Assembly (NCBI GenBank): GCA_036346395.1 | Contig: CM070603.1 | Location: 22,167,045 to 22,231,044, forward strand | Origin: Hsuehochloa calcarea | Lineage: Eukaryota > Streptophyta > Magnoliopsida > Poales > Poaceae | DNA: 64,000 bases | Direction: 5' to 3' | In this document: one piece after another, positions 10,822 through 23,371 of the stretch | Layout: each line of letters begins with the position of its first letter | Numbering within the stretch: the first letter of the stretch is position 1 | The notes under the pieces: model-generated | What the model was told of the DNA's origin: nothing | Databases searched by the model: none | What the model saw: only the letters and a program-made list of their open reading frames with translations | Program-made: the position numbers and the translations under genes

Positions 10822-13034
10822 ATGGACCGAAGCTGGATGTACGTTGGCAACTGTGTAAATGAAGAGTACATTAATAACGTATCTGCTTTTACAAAAGCTG
10901 CCAAGGAGGATATGTTGAATAAGGGGATAGAATATATGTACTATCCATTCATTGACTGTGAGAATATGAAGATGTTTAAGAACCGAGCGCAGATCGAAGC
11001 ACACTTGATTCGAAAGTGTTTCAAAAAGGGTTATACACGTTGGACCAGTCTCTGTGAAGAGAAGATTACACATGAAGGTAGTAATAACGACATCGCCGAC
11101 GAAGTCAACGATATGCCGCCGGATGATGTCGATTGTGGTTCCGATTCGGATAGGGTGCATGATGACAATGTGGATCAGATGCTTCGCGATGTAGAAGGGA
11201 ACTGTGATCAGAGGGAGTATGTTAAATTCCGGGACTTGATGGAAGACTCAGAGAAACCTTTGTTCCCGGGACTGAAATTGAAGGTAAGTAACAGTTGGTC
11301 CGACAAGAGTTTCACGGCGATGTTAGGTCTCTTAGCGGTCATGCTTCCAGAGGGAAACAAGTTGCCCAAAACCACCTACAGAGCTAAGAGGGTTCTTTGT
11401 CCATTAGGAATAGAAGTAGAAAGAATAGATACATATCCGAACAGCTACATCCTCTACCGTAACAAGTATGCAAACATGCATATATGTCCGGTGTGCAACG
11501 CATCCTGATACAAGCGTAAGAATCCATCAGATGATGGCGAGGGATTCAAGGTGAAGAAAGGACCTCCTGCTAAGGTGGTGTGGTATCTTCATGTAATTCC
11601 CCATTTGAAGCGATTTTTTACGAACCCAAAGCATGCAAAACTGCTGCATTGGCACTCGGAGGAGCATAAGAATGATGGAAAGCTAAGACACCCTGGTGAT
11701 TCCGCCCAGTGGAGAAACATCGATAGAAGTTTTGCAAACTTCGATGCGAAATCGAGGAATATAAGGTTTGGATTTAGTATAGATGGAATGAATCCTTTCG
11801 GTAACATGAGCAGCGACATAGCACTTGGTCCGTGACTTTCTATATCTACAACCTTCCTCCTTGGTTGTGTATGAAGCGGAAGTATATTTTGCTGTCGATA
11901 CTTATCCAAGGGCCGAAGCAACATAGGAATGATATTGATGTGTACCTAGCACCATTGATGGAAGATCTAAAAATACTGTGGATTGAAGGGGTACAGGTAC
12001 GAGGTGCGTACAAACGATAGAACTTCACTTTACGCTTCTTGTTGTTCTGCACCATAAATGATTATCTTTCCTTACTAACCAATCGGGCCAGAGTACAAAA
12101 GGGGCCGAGAGTATGTGGCTGAAGCACTCGTGCAAAACCGTGTACATGCGTTACCATAGGTTTCTTCGGAGGGCTCACCCATATCACAAGATGAAGAAAC
12201 AATTCGACGGAGAGAAGAGGACAATTCAGCTCCAAGACATTTTAATAGAAAAGAGGTCTATGATATGGTTAAGGATTTAGATGTTGTACTCAGAAAGGAA
12301 CGTAAATCGAGGACCTGTGAGAAGAACATCTGCAAGAACATATCAATATTTTGATACTTACTGTATTGGGAGCACCTAGAAGTTCATCACTACATCAACG
12401 TTATACACGTAGAGAAGAATGTATTTGCCAGATTGATTGGTATCTTACTGAACATTCATGACAAAACAAAGGATGGTGTCAATGCACAGCTTGACTTGGT
12501 TGATATGGACATTAAACCTGAGTTAGCACCAACAAAGACCGTTAAAGGGCGAACGTACCCCCCTGCTTGTTACACTCTGTCCAAGGCCGAGAGAACTGAA
12601 CTATGCCAGTACTTGCATGGTATGAAAGTTCCGTCTGGTTACTCCGCCAACATGAAGAAACTTGTTTCGATGCAAGATTTGAAGTTAACTGGCATGAAAT
12701 CGCATGATTATCATGTGCTGATGACACAGATGCTCCCTGTTGCAATTAGAAGTATTTTGCTGATCAAGGTCTGAGAGACAATCATGAGGCTATGTTATTT
12801 CTTTAACATAATTGCTCAAAAGGTCATCGATTCCAAAGGGCTAGATGCTCTGCAGGACGAGGCGATGATGACTCTATGTGATCTTGAGATGTATTTCCTT
12901 CATCGTTTTTTGATATCACGGTCCATCTCATTGTTCACATTGTGAGGGAGATAAAGATATGCGGGCATGTGTTCCTGTGTTCGTACGTAGCATGTACCTG
13001 TTCAAGAGGTTCATGGGAATTCTCAAGTCCTATG
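10822..13034 (+). pseudogene. CACTA TNPD-like transposase, 5' part (broken)
   Basis: The start MDRSWMY at 10822 opens a transposase-associated domain (residues ~1-78, with YYPFIDCEN and the HLIRKCFKKGYTRW block). The tnp2-type transposase core follows: LPKTTYRAKRVLCPLG, ICPVC, then NIRFGFSIDGMNPFGNM and YNLPPWLCMKRKYI. A DUF4218-type domain begins near 12600 with SHDYHVLMTQMLPVAIR. Lesions are clear: an in-frame TGA at 11506 (probably from CGA), a frameshift near 11825, a stop near 12018 and several more to 12430. The reading is interrupted at 13034 inside the DUF4218 domain by a copia solo LTR and resumes at 14655. Confidence 0.85.
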
Positions 13035-14654
13035 TGTTGGAAATATGCCCTAGAGGCAATCATAAAGATGATTACATTTCCTTATGTTCATAACATTGGA
13101 TAATATGTTGTCTTGTTCCTAGAATAACATCAATAATATTTATTATCAAGTATGCGACTTGATTGTGAAACTCTATATTTCTGCGATGATTATTCTTAAA
13201 CGTTACCTGGTCGGAAACATATTAGAACACATATGAATAGACTAGCATATGTATTGGTTGATGACTATGTTTCACAGGTCATGGATATGGAGATATTAAA
13301 CCAATAATATAGACACATGTTAGAGAACACGGTGTTGGAAAAGACCAACCTTGAGACACTGTTGAGATTGTTACGATTCTATGTATCATTAGTTGGTCTC
13401 AAGCAATGATGATGTATAATACTTAGACCTGAGATCAACATGGTTTCCTACATGTGTAGTAGCACTCTTAGGGGTTGTCAAACGCTACTCGTAACTGGGT
13501 AGTTATAAAGGTAGCTTTCGGGTATGCTATGAAATATGCGGAGGGATGTGACTGATCGGATATGGGATTTTCTCCTTCTAACATAACAGAAGAGATGTCT
13601 CTGAGCCCCTCGCTGTGGTCGGATAAAGAAAGTGCATAACCATGCCGCTAGTAGTCAAAGTGTCGACCACATGAAGTTATTGGACACTTGATCGAGAAAG
13701 TATTGAACACTCCATGGATGATACAACATCTCACCTGGAGTTCAACTAGACATCGTGAGGCAAAGGGAGAATACACGAGAAGGTCTTTCAGTTCGATCAA
13801 ATATGGACTAGTCGTATGGAGATACGAGCTGATCGTAGGCTAGTCGAACATGGTCACTAAGTGGTCGAAACCTGGTCGTAAGGAGTTACGAATTGGTCGA
13901 TACTAAATATGAACTGGTCGTATAGAGATACGAGCTGGTTGTTAGTGATATAGACCTGGTCGTAGATCATATTGCATTAAGGTTTGTCCGATATATTATA
14001 TGTGTGTTTGGGAATCGTTTTGTGCTGCTAGGTACCGCTAACGACTAGTGGTCGAAAAAGAGCTTCTAAATCACAACCGATTACACATGAACCTATAGGG
14101 TCGCACACTTAAAGGGCTAGTATTTGATTTGGATGGTGATCCGAATCCTTGTAGGCCACGAGTTCCTAATGGGCCTCAAGTACGAGACTCGTTATGGATA
14201 CCTATAAATAGAGGGGCGGTGGCAAGGGGTGTGAAGATGATCTTTTGAATAACTTTCCAAAACCCTAATAGTCACGCCTTCCTCAACCACGCTGCCGGCG
14301 CTAGCACTCCAGCGTGTGGTATCCTTGCCATGTACGTGTGGATGCCTTGGAGGTGTTGTTGCGAAGCATCAACACTAGGATAATCCGCAACTCGTGACAA
14401 TCACATGAGCAGAAGGAGAAGACACGCTGCGAGTACGACCATTCGTAGGAGAAGGCGCGCGGCGAGTACGACCACTCGGAGGAGAAGACGCACGGCGAGT
14501 ACTACTACAACCGCATCAACTCGCTACATCGACTCTACTTCCACTACGAGTCGACGCGTCTAGTGGTAATCTCGTGATCTATTACTAGCAGAGGTTCCTT
14601 GGTTGCGCGGTAAATTTTTATTTTATGCTATCGTAGCCTTCCCGCGATCTTACA
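13035..14654 (+). mobile_element. Copia solo LTR (RIRE1/BARE-like) with target duplication
   Basis: It begins TGTTGGAAATATGCCCTAG and ends GATCTTACA, with CTATG on both sides (13030-13034 and 14655-14659): a perfect 5-bp target duplication around a single 1620-bp LTR. The leading bases resemble the BARE-1/RIRE1 copia LTR type. A TATA box, CCTATAAATAG, lies at 14213-14220. Between about 13795 and 13980 there are repeats of the word CTGGTCGTA. It interrupts the CACTA transposase; splicing it out restores a continuous DUF4218 alignment. Solo LTRs arise by recombination between the two LTRs of an intact element. Confidence 0.9.
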
Positions 14655-15520
14655 CTATGTACGGAATCGATCTCGGTCGGAGGGCATCATCGTCGAAGGT
14701 TATGCAACCAAAGAGGTCATTGAGTTCTGCATCAATTACATGGCTCAAGTTGAACCGATAGGTGTGCCTCGATCTCGCCATGAGGGGAGGCTCGAGGGTA
14801 TCGGGACCATCAGAAGGAAAGCAATCATTCGAGATATGGATGCGTATTCTCAAGCCCATTTCACGGTCTTGCAACACATGACTGAAGTGTCCTCGTATAT
14901 CGACCAACACAAGGAGGTGCTTCGGCAACAGAATCCGGAGCGGCTGGATGTTTGGATCACGAGACAGCACAACAGTCGATTCAATCAACGGTTGAAGGAG
15001 CGACTCGCTAGGAGCTCGTCAAGTGATATGCTGACATGGTTCTAAAAGGGCCAATATTTATAGTTGTGATATGGAAAGATACAACATAATTGGGTACACA
15101 TTCTATACACGGGCTCAAGATATAATTAGCACTAACCAGAACAACGGTGTCCGCATAGATGCGTTCAATGCCGATGGGCTGACGAGCTCCTACTATGGGC
15201 TCTTAGAGGAGATTTGGGAGCTCCACTACGTGCTTTTCAAGATCCCCCTGTTTCGGTGCCGTTGGGTCCATCTACCATAGGTGAAGGTCGACAAGTACGA
15301 CGTCACTATTGTGGACCTCAAATGTGTCGGATACAAAGATGAACCATTCGTACTCGCTAACTAAGTTGTTGAAGTCTTCTATGTAACCGACTTGGCATAT
15401 AAGAAGCTCCACGTAGTTCTTCATGGAAAAAGGAGGATTGTCGGAGTTGAGAATGTAGTGGACGAGGAAGAATACAATCAATTTGACAAGTTGCCTGCTT
15501 TGGAAACAACATAAGTGTCG
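14655..15520 (+). pseudogene. CACTA TNPD-like transposase, 3' part (DUF4218 end and DUF4216)
   Basis: This continues the gene cut at 13034. The DUF4218 tail reads RSRSEGIIVEGYATKEVIEF and runs to a stop after about 15045. A DUF4216-like block follows: NGVRIDAFNADGLTSSYYG at ~15142, then VFYVTDLAYKKLHVVLHGKR and VENVVDEEEYNQFDKLP ending near 15510. Internal stops occur at about 15278 and 15362. 15521-15639 shows no coding signal. The combination DUF4218 plus DUF4216 C-terminal to a tnp2 core is the usual plant CACTA TNPD layout. Confidence 0.8.
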
Positions 15521-15639
15521 AGGAAGAACAACGCGATGAAACTAGCTACATACGTGTCGATCATCATGAAGGGCTAATTTCTAAAGATTGAATAATGTGT
15601 GTATTGCATAAGGGACGGGAATGTGTCATATGGGGAATG

Positions 15640-16140
15640 TTCCACAATGTAGATTGAACTTGATTGGGATAAGATTGAACTTAATGGTAAATGTGTGTAT
15701 ATATTCTGAATGGTTAATTTTAGTTCATTTGAGTTAATTGATTTGTACTGTGAAATGGATGTGCTTGTTTCTCAAATGATTGTGAATAGGATGTATACAT
15801 GTACTTGTTGTGTTTTTGCTTATTTCAGAGGGCATAGCCATTAAACAAAACTAGATTTACCAATACAAAAGAATATCACAGACGGTTTCATCTACAAATC
15901 GTCTGTGATACATAAACTATCGCAGACGATTCCTTAGGAAAAGCCGTCTGTGATACATGATATATCATAAATCACAGACGCTTCCTTAGGAAAAGCCGTC
16001 TGTGATACATGATATATCACAGACGGTTTTATCTACAAACCGTCTGTGATACACAATCTATCACAGACGGTTATTTATTGGAACCGTCTATGATATTATT
16101 TATCACAGATCGGTTCTACTTTTGAACTGTTTGTGATGTC
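15640..16140 (+). repeat. Internal CACTA subterminal array without terminal repeat
   Basis: 15640-15860 aligns with 34492-34730, which lies just before the true 3' end of the composite element. It begins at TTCCACAATGTAGATTG, the last few codons of the ORF2 gene. From 15870 to 16140 come ATCACAGACGGTT/AACCGTCTGTGAT repeats, but no CCTTTTTGTAGTAGTG terminus follows. The left side is therefore the 3' end of one CACTA copy lacking ORF2. The right side could be the 5' subterminal region of another copy. Confidence 0.7.
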
Positions 16141-16597
16141 CAACCCTATTTATATTTAGACTCTAGGGTTTGCCCGCGCCCCTCACTTAAACGATTAAGT
16201 TTCTCAACTCTCCCCTCCCGTGAGCCCTCGCCACCGTCCTCGACGCCGCCTCCTCCTAGAGCCCGGTGCGACTCCACCCCCAAGCCCGTCTCCGCCGTCC
16301 TCCATGCCGCCTCCTCCTTGAGCCCGGCGCGCCTCCTCCCCCGAGCCCGCCGCTTCCTCCCAGTGAACGAGCACGCATCGCCTCCTCTCCCCCGAGCCCG
16401 TCGCCTCCTCCCCTCCCCCGAGCACGCGTCGCCTCCTCCTCCCTTGAGCCCGGCGTGCCTCCTCTTCGACGCCACTCTGCTGCTCCGGTACTGCTCCCTG
16501 CTCGTCCTTCTACTCGATGCCCAAATGTAACCGATGCCGAGTTGCTGACCCTAACACCCCTTTCCCTCACTCTTTCTATCAATAATCTATCATTGTC
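16141..16597. other. GC-rich low-complexity segment inside CACTA composite
   Basis: The segment starts with a CTCTAGGGTTT-type leader and then has strongly C-rich, CGCCTCCTCC-rich sequence to about 16500. It resembles, as the reverse complement, the GC-rich core of the small CACTA element at 38940-39236. Several overlapping open frames exist on both strands but are compositional. It may be the untranslated leader or first exon of the ORF2 gene. Confidence 0.4.
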
Positions 16598-19500
16598 TGT
16601 GAGACCCCGGCTTATCGGGCTTGTAATGCTTAGCCATCCATTGGTCATAGCATCACAAATCAGATAACCCGAGACTCGAGACATGTATACTTCCCAGAAA
16701 TGCAGTATACACACCTCTTTACAAAATTCATGCATCAATTCCATTCATTCACATAGAACCGAAGCAAAGCAGCAAATCAGAAGATAGCATAAATAAAGGA
16801 TAGTTATTACAGAAGAGAGGCCGACCGGCCAAATGACATATACATAAAGAAATAGAATAGCGGAAGTAAAAGTGCCATAAGATGGCCATAAACCAAAAGA
16901 GCCAATCAGTGTGCCTTTAACCCACAAGGCAATCGACCGGACCGCCAAGCTAGTCGTCGAATCCACAAAGACATTTCACGTAAGAGGCCCTTGGGGCTCA
17001 CCTTCCTCCCAACAACAAAGAGCCCAAAGAAAGCCTGGTGAGTACTTGGAATGTACTCGCAAGACTTACGTGTAGAGTAACAGACCTGTACATAACTATA
17101 TGCAAGCTTTTTGAGTGGAAGCTGTATGTTTTACTTTTAGCACAAAGCAATCTTTATTTGCAATAATGTAGTACATTTAAAAGCAAGTTAACAAATCAGT
17201 TTTAATGTTCAAATAATCGTAAAGACAACAATACAACAAAGAGATAGATGACAACAACAATCACGAAGTGACTAAACCATTAGCGCCACAACAATAGCAT
17301 GAATTACCCATTCATACCACCCATGTCAAATTTTAATTTAAAAGGTTGTAGTCTAGTTCTTGCACGACCTTACCAAGCATGTCCATAACCTAGGACGAGG
17401 CTATTCAATAGTTTTATACCTCGCAGGTGTACCAATGTACCCACACGCCGACCGCCTTTTGCCAAGCTATTAAGCATACTTCCTTAGGTATGCCTAGACA
17501 GCTAAGTCCTACGAGACATTTCCAATATTGTGTATTACCCACGAGCCGCCTGTATGGATAGAAACTCATACGCTGTGTGAGTCATTGTAAAGCCTCGGTC
17601 AACTACCCGTCTCAGGTAAAGCCTTGGACAACTACAATGCTCCTCGAGGTGGAGAGCCTACCCGGAATCTCCACCACCGCACACCCAACACAAGGACACA
17701 TATCATGTTTCACACAACACACACAACCCCTCCCGCGACTCGGAGATAACACACGCCAAAGTACTAAGTCAAGAGAGGTCCCATATCCCTCTCGCGTGGT
17801 TAGCACGCATAAGCGCTTGGCTTAGTGACACAAGTAACTCGGTCCTTGATGACCTAGGCACCATTCCATTCACACCAACAGATCACACCAATCATACCAT
17901 TGTGCCCAAGTCTAAAACAAATTTTATTTTCGGTTTTTGACTTTACAAAGTAACAAAGCATAAGTGCTGGACATAATGGAATAATAAGTAAATGTGTGAT
18001 CAAGATCATGGACTAAGATCCATGATCGCCCATTGCTACCGAGACTAAGCATTTCTAAGCAATTTCAATTCGAAAGCTACTAAGTGACAAGAGTCCATCC
18101 ATCGAACTCCGACCACAGCAAAATAACCTAAGCTAATGGTAGTAGAGGATAAACAATTCCTACAGATTATGCAACTATAGGATACTAACCATAATTTAAC
18201 AACAAAATAGCAATGCATACATACATGTTGAAATAAACATATTAGACTTGAAAAATAATGGGATTAACATGATCAAACTGCTTGCCTGCTTGCTGTGGGT
18301 CAAGATGTTGCTGAGGATCAATTATGTTGTCAATGTGCTCTTCGGATCCTAACGAGAAGGCGAAAAAGAACCGATAAGAACGAAGAAAACACAAAGACTC
18401 AACAACAAACTTTCTCCAAATATTCTGAAAATTATACAGTAGCAAGAGCATAATTTATAAAGAATTTAGCAACAAGAATCAATTGATTTGGATTCCTAAT
18501 GCCAAAGATATGACCAAAAGAAGGACTTACGACCAGGTAGTGGTCGTAGAAGAACTTACGACCATGACATAGTCGTAGTAAGACTTACGACTAGGTACAA
18601 GTCGTAGAAGAACTTACGACTGGGTAATAGTCGTAGGAGGACTTACGACTGGACAATGGTCGTAGAAGGACTTACGACCAGGTAGTGGTCGTAGAAGGAC
18701 CTATGCCCATGACATAGTCGTAGTAAGACTTACGACTAGGTACAAGTCGTAGTAGAACTTACGACTAAGCTTACGGATCGGTCGGAATCCGACCACGAGG
18801 CGCGCCTCCACGCTTTGCCAAGGTCTTGCGGCGTCCCCGACCACAGCGGCGCCAGCCAAAGGCAGGGATAAGGGTCTAAAAGTTTAACGGTCCGACCGTG
18901 GCGAAGATCGGTGGAGTTTGGTGAAACGGCAGACGATCACGAGTCTACCAGTAGGTATGGCTCGAGAACTCCCGAACGGACAATACCAAAGAACAACGAA
19001 AACACACCTAAGCTCCTATAGGCAATGCGAAACTACCTAAGTCAAGAACGACCCGAGACCCACTGAGTGGCTCCGTGACAGTGACCGAACGCAGCAGAAG
19101 GTCCTCACTAGGGCACAATGACTGAGCAAAGAGAGAACCAAACCGAGTGAGGGTTAAGTTCCAGAGAGTAAAGGGGGAGCAAAGGAGGTAAAGACTTGAA
19201 GAAGAAAACCCCTGCTGCACCGCCTCCACCGAAGCTCCATACTCAACAATGGCGGTCGAGGAGATTGCGAGGAACTGCAGCTCAAGCAAGCTGGTGAGTG
19301 CTAGCTGGAGTTGCGGAGGTGCTAAAGGCGACTAAGGGTGAAGCAATGGAGTTTAAATAGAGCAATGGCAGAGAGCAACGGCGGGTTTTCGGTCGGGTTA
19401 ACATCATCATGAGAGCACTTGAGAGCGATGGGAGCAGTCGAATCATGGCCTTCTGAGGGAGGAGCGCGACGGGCATTAAATGCGCGCAGAGATAGCCGTT

Positions 19501-20284
19501 TAAAGGCGACCGTGGAGTGGACAGGACGCCGCGGCTTTTACGCTCTGCTCACGCCATGGCTCGCCGCCACGCTCGCCGACGGAGGAAGGAGACGACTCGT
19601 CGATCGTCGGATTGAAATCGAACTACCGAGTTAGATCGGGTGGATTAAAGCGATTCCATCGTTCGGTGGTCAAGACCGCTCGATGCCGATCCAACGGCTC
19701 ACGACTCGCAGCACTCGATCGATCACACGCGAGATGATTAGTTGATCGACCGAGTCCAGTGGCTCGAGCCCGAGTCCGTTCGAACCCGAGGAACAAAGTG
19801 CAAACTGTTAGAATTTGAATCCTAAATATCTGATTTTTGAGGAATTATTTGAGGTAGCAAACAAACTCCAAAATTTATGAAATGTTAACTGGAGCTTGCT
19901 GACAGCAGGAGGAACCTCCCACAATATTTTCAGAGATTTTCATGAACTGAAACTTTCTCCAGAAATTCCAGAAGAGGAGAAATAGGGTTTGACCAATTTT
20001 GACTTGCCTCCAAAAATTATCAAATAATTTCTAAAAATCATGAGATAGTTCAAAGGTGTTGTCAAGCCTCCGCAGAACTCAGGGACAAGATTTCCCAGGG
20101 TTTGGCACAAGATCTATGACAAGGAGGTTTTTGATTAGAGTCAAATGAGGATTTGAATTTGATCTTTCATAATTCTTTTTAAAAGAATTACAAAAATGAC
20201 CAAGGGCTTCAAGATGCAAGAAAAAATTTAATTTCTTTGTATTTTCTTACATTTGAAACACAAATCCATTTTTGGGATGTTACA
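16598..20284 (-). mobile_element. Ty3/gypsy-type solo LTR with target duplication (3.7 kb)
   Basis: In minus orientation the LTR begins TGTAACATCCCAAAAATGG (at 20284) and ends GGGGTCTCACA (at 16598). TTGTC flanks both sides (16593-16597 and 20285-20289), a perfect 5-bp target duplication. No pol sequence lies inside, so it is a solo LTR of an unusually long type. A TATA-like CTATTTAAA lies near 19352-19360 on the minus strand. It contains the 29-bp tandem repeat at 18525-18777. Superfamily is inferred from length and the TGTAACATCCC start. Short open frames within it are not genes. Confidence 0.8.
18525..18777. repeat. 29-bp tandem repeat with internal hairpin
   Basis: Eight full units and a partial ninth with an exact 29-base period, of the form ACTTACGAC(C/T)...(G/A)GTCGTAG. 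In most units the arms TACGAC(C/T) and (G/A)GTCGTA are complementary, so each monomer could fold back. Units 1-3 and 6-8 match in order, suggesting a higher-order repeat of five units (145 bp). It lies inside the gypsy solo LTR. Confidence 0.9.
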
Positions 20285-20795
20285 TTGTCCTCATGGACTC
20301 ATGATAATTGCACTGGTATCTGGTTCAAACACTGAGTAGTAAGAGGTGTTGCACTTGTTTTAGGAATTTGTATTTATTCTAGTCAGTGATTCTTATGGTA
20401 TTTGGTTTGATACTGCTACTGGAATATATTGCAATATGGTGTGGTGGGCTTGAGATGAATGGTCTGTGATGATAATAGTCTTGTACTAAAATTGTTTTTA
20501 TAATCGGGTTTGAACTTGAGCTCTAATTGGAATGCTTACTAATGTTGATTGACCTTTAGCATTTAGTCCATTACTTTCGGTTGGTTAATTGGTTGAACCT
20601 CCAGGTTCTGTGATCCCTAACAATTTATAATACATACTATTCTGTCAGCCAAATGGGCTTATTGCTGAACTTGTTAAACTTTGATATTCTTCCCTACATA
20701 TCCCAATTATTTATTAATTGGTGTGTATACCCATACACGTAGAGATCGAATCTTATGATAATATGTTCATATGTGTCAGAACTTCTATTTCTTGT
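20285..20795. other. CACTA internal sequence without a recognised gene
   Basis: AT-rich sequence between the solo LTR and the ORF2 pseudogene. No conserved frame is seen. By position it could be an intron or leader of the CACTA ORF2 gene. Confidence 0.4.
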
Positions 20796-23371
20796 GAAGA
20801 TGTCTTCCACACATTCTTCATCATAGTCGCCTCATGCGTCTGATGCGCTGTCCTCTGGAATATCCAAGCGCGGTACAAGAAGAGGAATATCGAAAAGGCC
20901 CAGGGCGATTTACCATCACGGAGGTCGATAAGTCTGGGACCCTATCAATCCTCACCGAGCAGCGTCTGCATTCCGAAGAACAATCAGAATAGTTGCACAG
21001 GAATGGGTCAACATCACCTACGATTCATGGAAGGAGTTGACCAAAGCTTAGAAAGATGAGCTGCTAACGGATATTTTCCAATCGTTCGAGATCCCAAAAC
21101 AATACCAGGACTCCATGTGACGACACACATTGCTACAGGTGTGCAAAGCATGAAAGAACTTCAAGAGCACGCTTGTCAAGAATTACGTGGAGAAAGATCT
21201 AACGCCTTTCACAAGTATCCGTTCTTGGAAGAGTACTGGCAAGACTTTGTGGCGAAGAAGATGATAGATGATTTTAGGAGTGAAAGTGCAGTGCATAGGG
21301 CCCTCTAGGAAAAAAAATATGCACCCCCACAGACTCGGCACCACTGGATATGCAGGTAAAATCCCGCAATAGAGGGATCAGGACCAGCAGAAAACTGTTC
21401 GAATGCCTCCCTACCATTTGTTGGGATCCGTTATGAGCGTGCCCAAAACTGACTAAGAGCGAGGTTATCTACCCTATCTTCGGGGGACATCTCCTTCCAA
21501 ACCCCACAAACGAGGAAGTGTCCCAATGCCTGGTAAGATATCGAACTACCTAGTTTGTAATTACTCTATAACTTCATAGGAAGTGAAATAACATGCCGGG
21601 CTATTGCAGGAAATGCTGAGTACACCCTAGAAAACAATGAGCATCCGGGTCGCACGAGAGGCGTTAGTCTTTATGTTCCATGGAAACATGGATTCCCAGA
21701 GGACTCCAAAGCGTACTGGAGTAGGAAGTGAGCCAAAGCCGAGCGTGATGCACGGCTATGAGAGGAGATTCCTGAATCCCTCGGAGATGAGATTACTGAA
21801 TCCCTCAGAGATGAGATCAATGATCGTGTCAGAGATGAGACGCGATGGCAGATGGAGAACCTTGAGGAAAGACTTAGAGAAAATCAGTTGTAGGCCCATG
21901 CCCCTACTGTGCTAGCCAGCCCACCAAACTTTCAAGTAGCTGCATGTCCAACCCTAACCTTACCCCAAAAGGCGACGACAGATTTCTTATCGATGATATC
22001 TTGGTAATAATTATTATCTTTGGAATGCTCAATCCGTTGATAGGCCTGTTGGAGTAGCTAATTTTGTATCGTTATGTAAGTGGCTATAAAGTGCAAACTC
22101 CAAGTGAGATATGCCTCTGTTGCCCTAGATGCTGCTTGGGGCCAGGCTACCAGCTCCGGTGTCAACTTCACGTGAATGTCCTGCAACGGTGTTAAGTCCA
22201 CAGGAGCTACCTACACTGAAGTGGCAAGGGCCCAGTGCATCATATGCATCTACACCTTGTGTTTGGTCGTGAAGTTGACCTCTAAAAAGCAAGACAGCAA
22301 GGGCAAATCGAAGATGGTCGACCCTTGTTTTGATATCCCCTTCTTGCCGTTGACCCAGAAATTCATGCTAGGCGAGCTGTTGGTCGAGATGGTAGAGCGC
22401 GACCCTGCCCTAGGATTCTCTTGCACGAGATTGCATATATGGTACATGGAACTGGCCAACTAGACGGATGAACAACGATGCTCAGGTGTCAACGTCAAGT
22501 TCAAGAAGGATCATTTTAACCACGTGGTTCAAGACTGTGTCTTCACAGTGACCTTCGAGGACTTGTTCTTTCTTTTCAACCTCGACTCCCTCGATGCCTC
22601 ACTCATGTGATGCTGGAAACTGTAAGTGTGTACAATCATGGTCAATGTTCGTGCAATACCGATAAATGTTATATATAACTCCTTGCTTTTGTATTTATAT
22701 ACATGATTTCTGAAGCCGAATTAAGGAGAATGCAAAATTCATCGAGGATTACATGACGGAGTCATTGCTGGCTCAACGCAACAATGAATTCATAGTTTTG
22801 CCCTACAACCAGGAGTAAGTGCTGCACTAGTGGCTATACTTGTTGATTTGTACTTTATAAGCAACACGAACTTAGGTTTAATGACCATAGCGACATACCC
22901 GTGTAGGTTCCACTAGATTCTAATTGTAATTATACCAAAATAAAACAGGGTAATATACCTAGATTCCCTAATGAAGGTAGCACACGACTTCACAATTGTT
23001 CGACAATTAATCGACGGGTAAACACATTTCCTTCATAGATAACTCTATTGTAGTTTTTCCTTCATTTGCAATGGCTAAGGCTAACTTCTTGGAATCACGT
23101 AGGTCGTTCGCCGTGTACTTTGCTAAAGGAAGGAAATGCAAGGGAAGGATTCTGCGACACGATCTAAATTTTTCGGTATTCGCTAGTATACATTAATCCT
23201 ATATAACACTTCATAGTAATGCTTCTCGAACTAACCTATTCTATTTTTGCAGTGCCACCAGCAGCCGCAGGCCTGCAACATCTGTCGATACTATGTTTGC
23301 CACAACATGAAACTACTCGTTGGTTTCGCGATGACCAATGATCCTTAGGTTTGTCAATCTTGCAATAATTA
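20796..23371 (+). pseudogene. CACTA second gene (ORF2) with Ulp1-like C48 protease domain, broken
   Basis: An N-terminal part begins near 20801 (MSSTHSSSQSPHASDA) and runs through a helical segment with VAQEWVNITYDSWKELTK, typical of the En/Spm-type second protein. Remnants include 21117-21308 and 22176-22463 (DIPFLPLTQKFMLGELLVEM). Near 22790 is FIVLPYNQE, then an LIVIIPK block, YLDSLMKVAHDF and finally CHQQPQACNICRYYVCHNM near 23260, matching the Ulp1/C48 core seen in plant CACTA ORF2. Many stops and frameshifts are present, and intron-like gaps separate the blocks. A copia element at 23372 splits it from its last codons at 34336. Confidence 0.7.

Noticed and set aside
16256..16744. Overlapping long frames on both strands
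   Set aside because: Explained by GC-rich repeats that suppress stop codons; the minus frame runs across the border of a solo LTR.
18525..18777. Regular repeat array considered as CRISPR-like
   Set aside because: The 29-base units are directly tandem with no unique spacers, the sequence lies in a plant LTR, and no cas-like gene is present.
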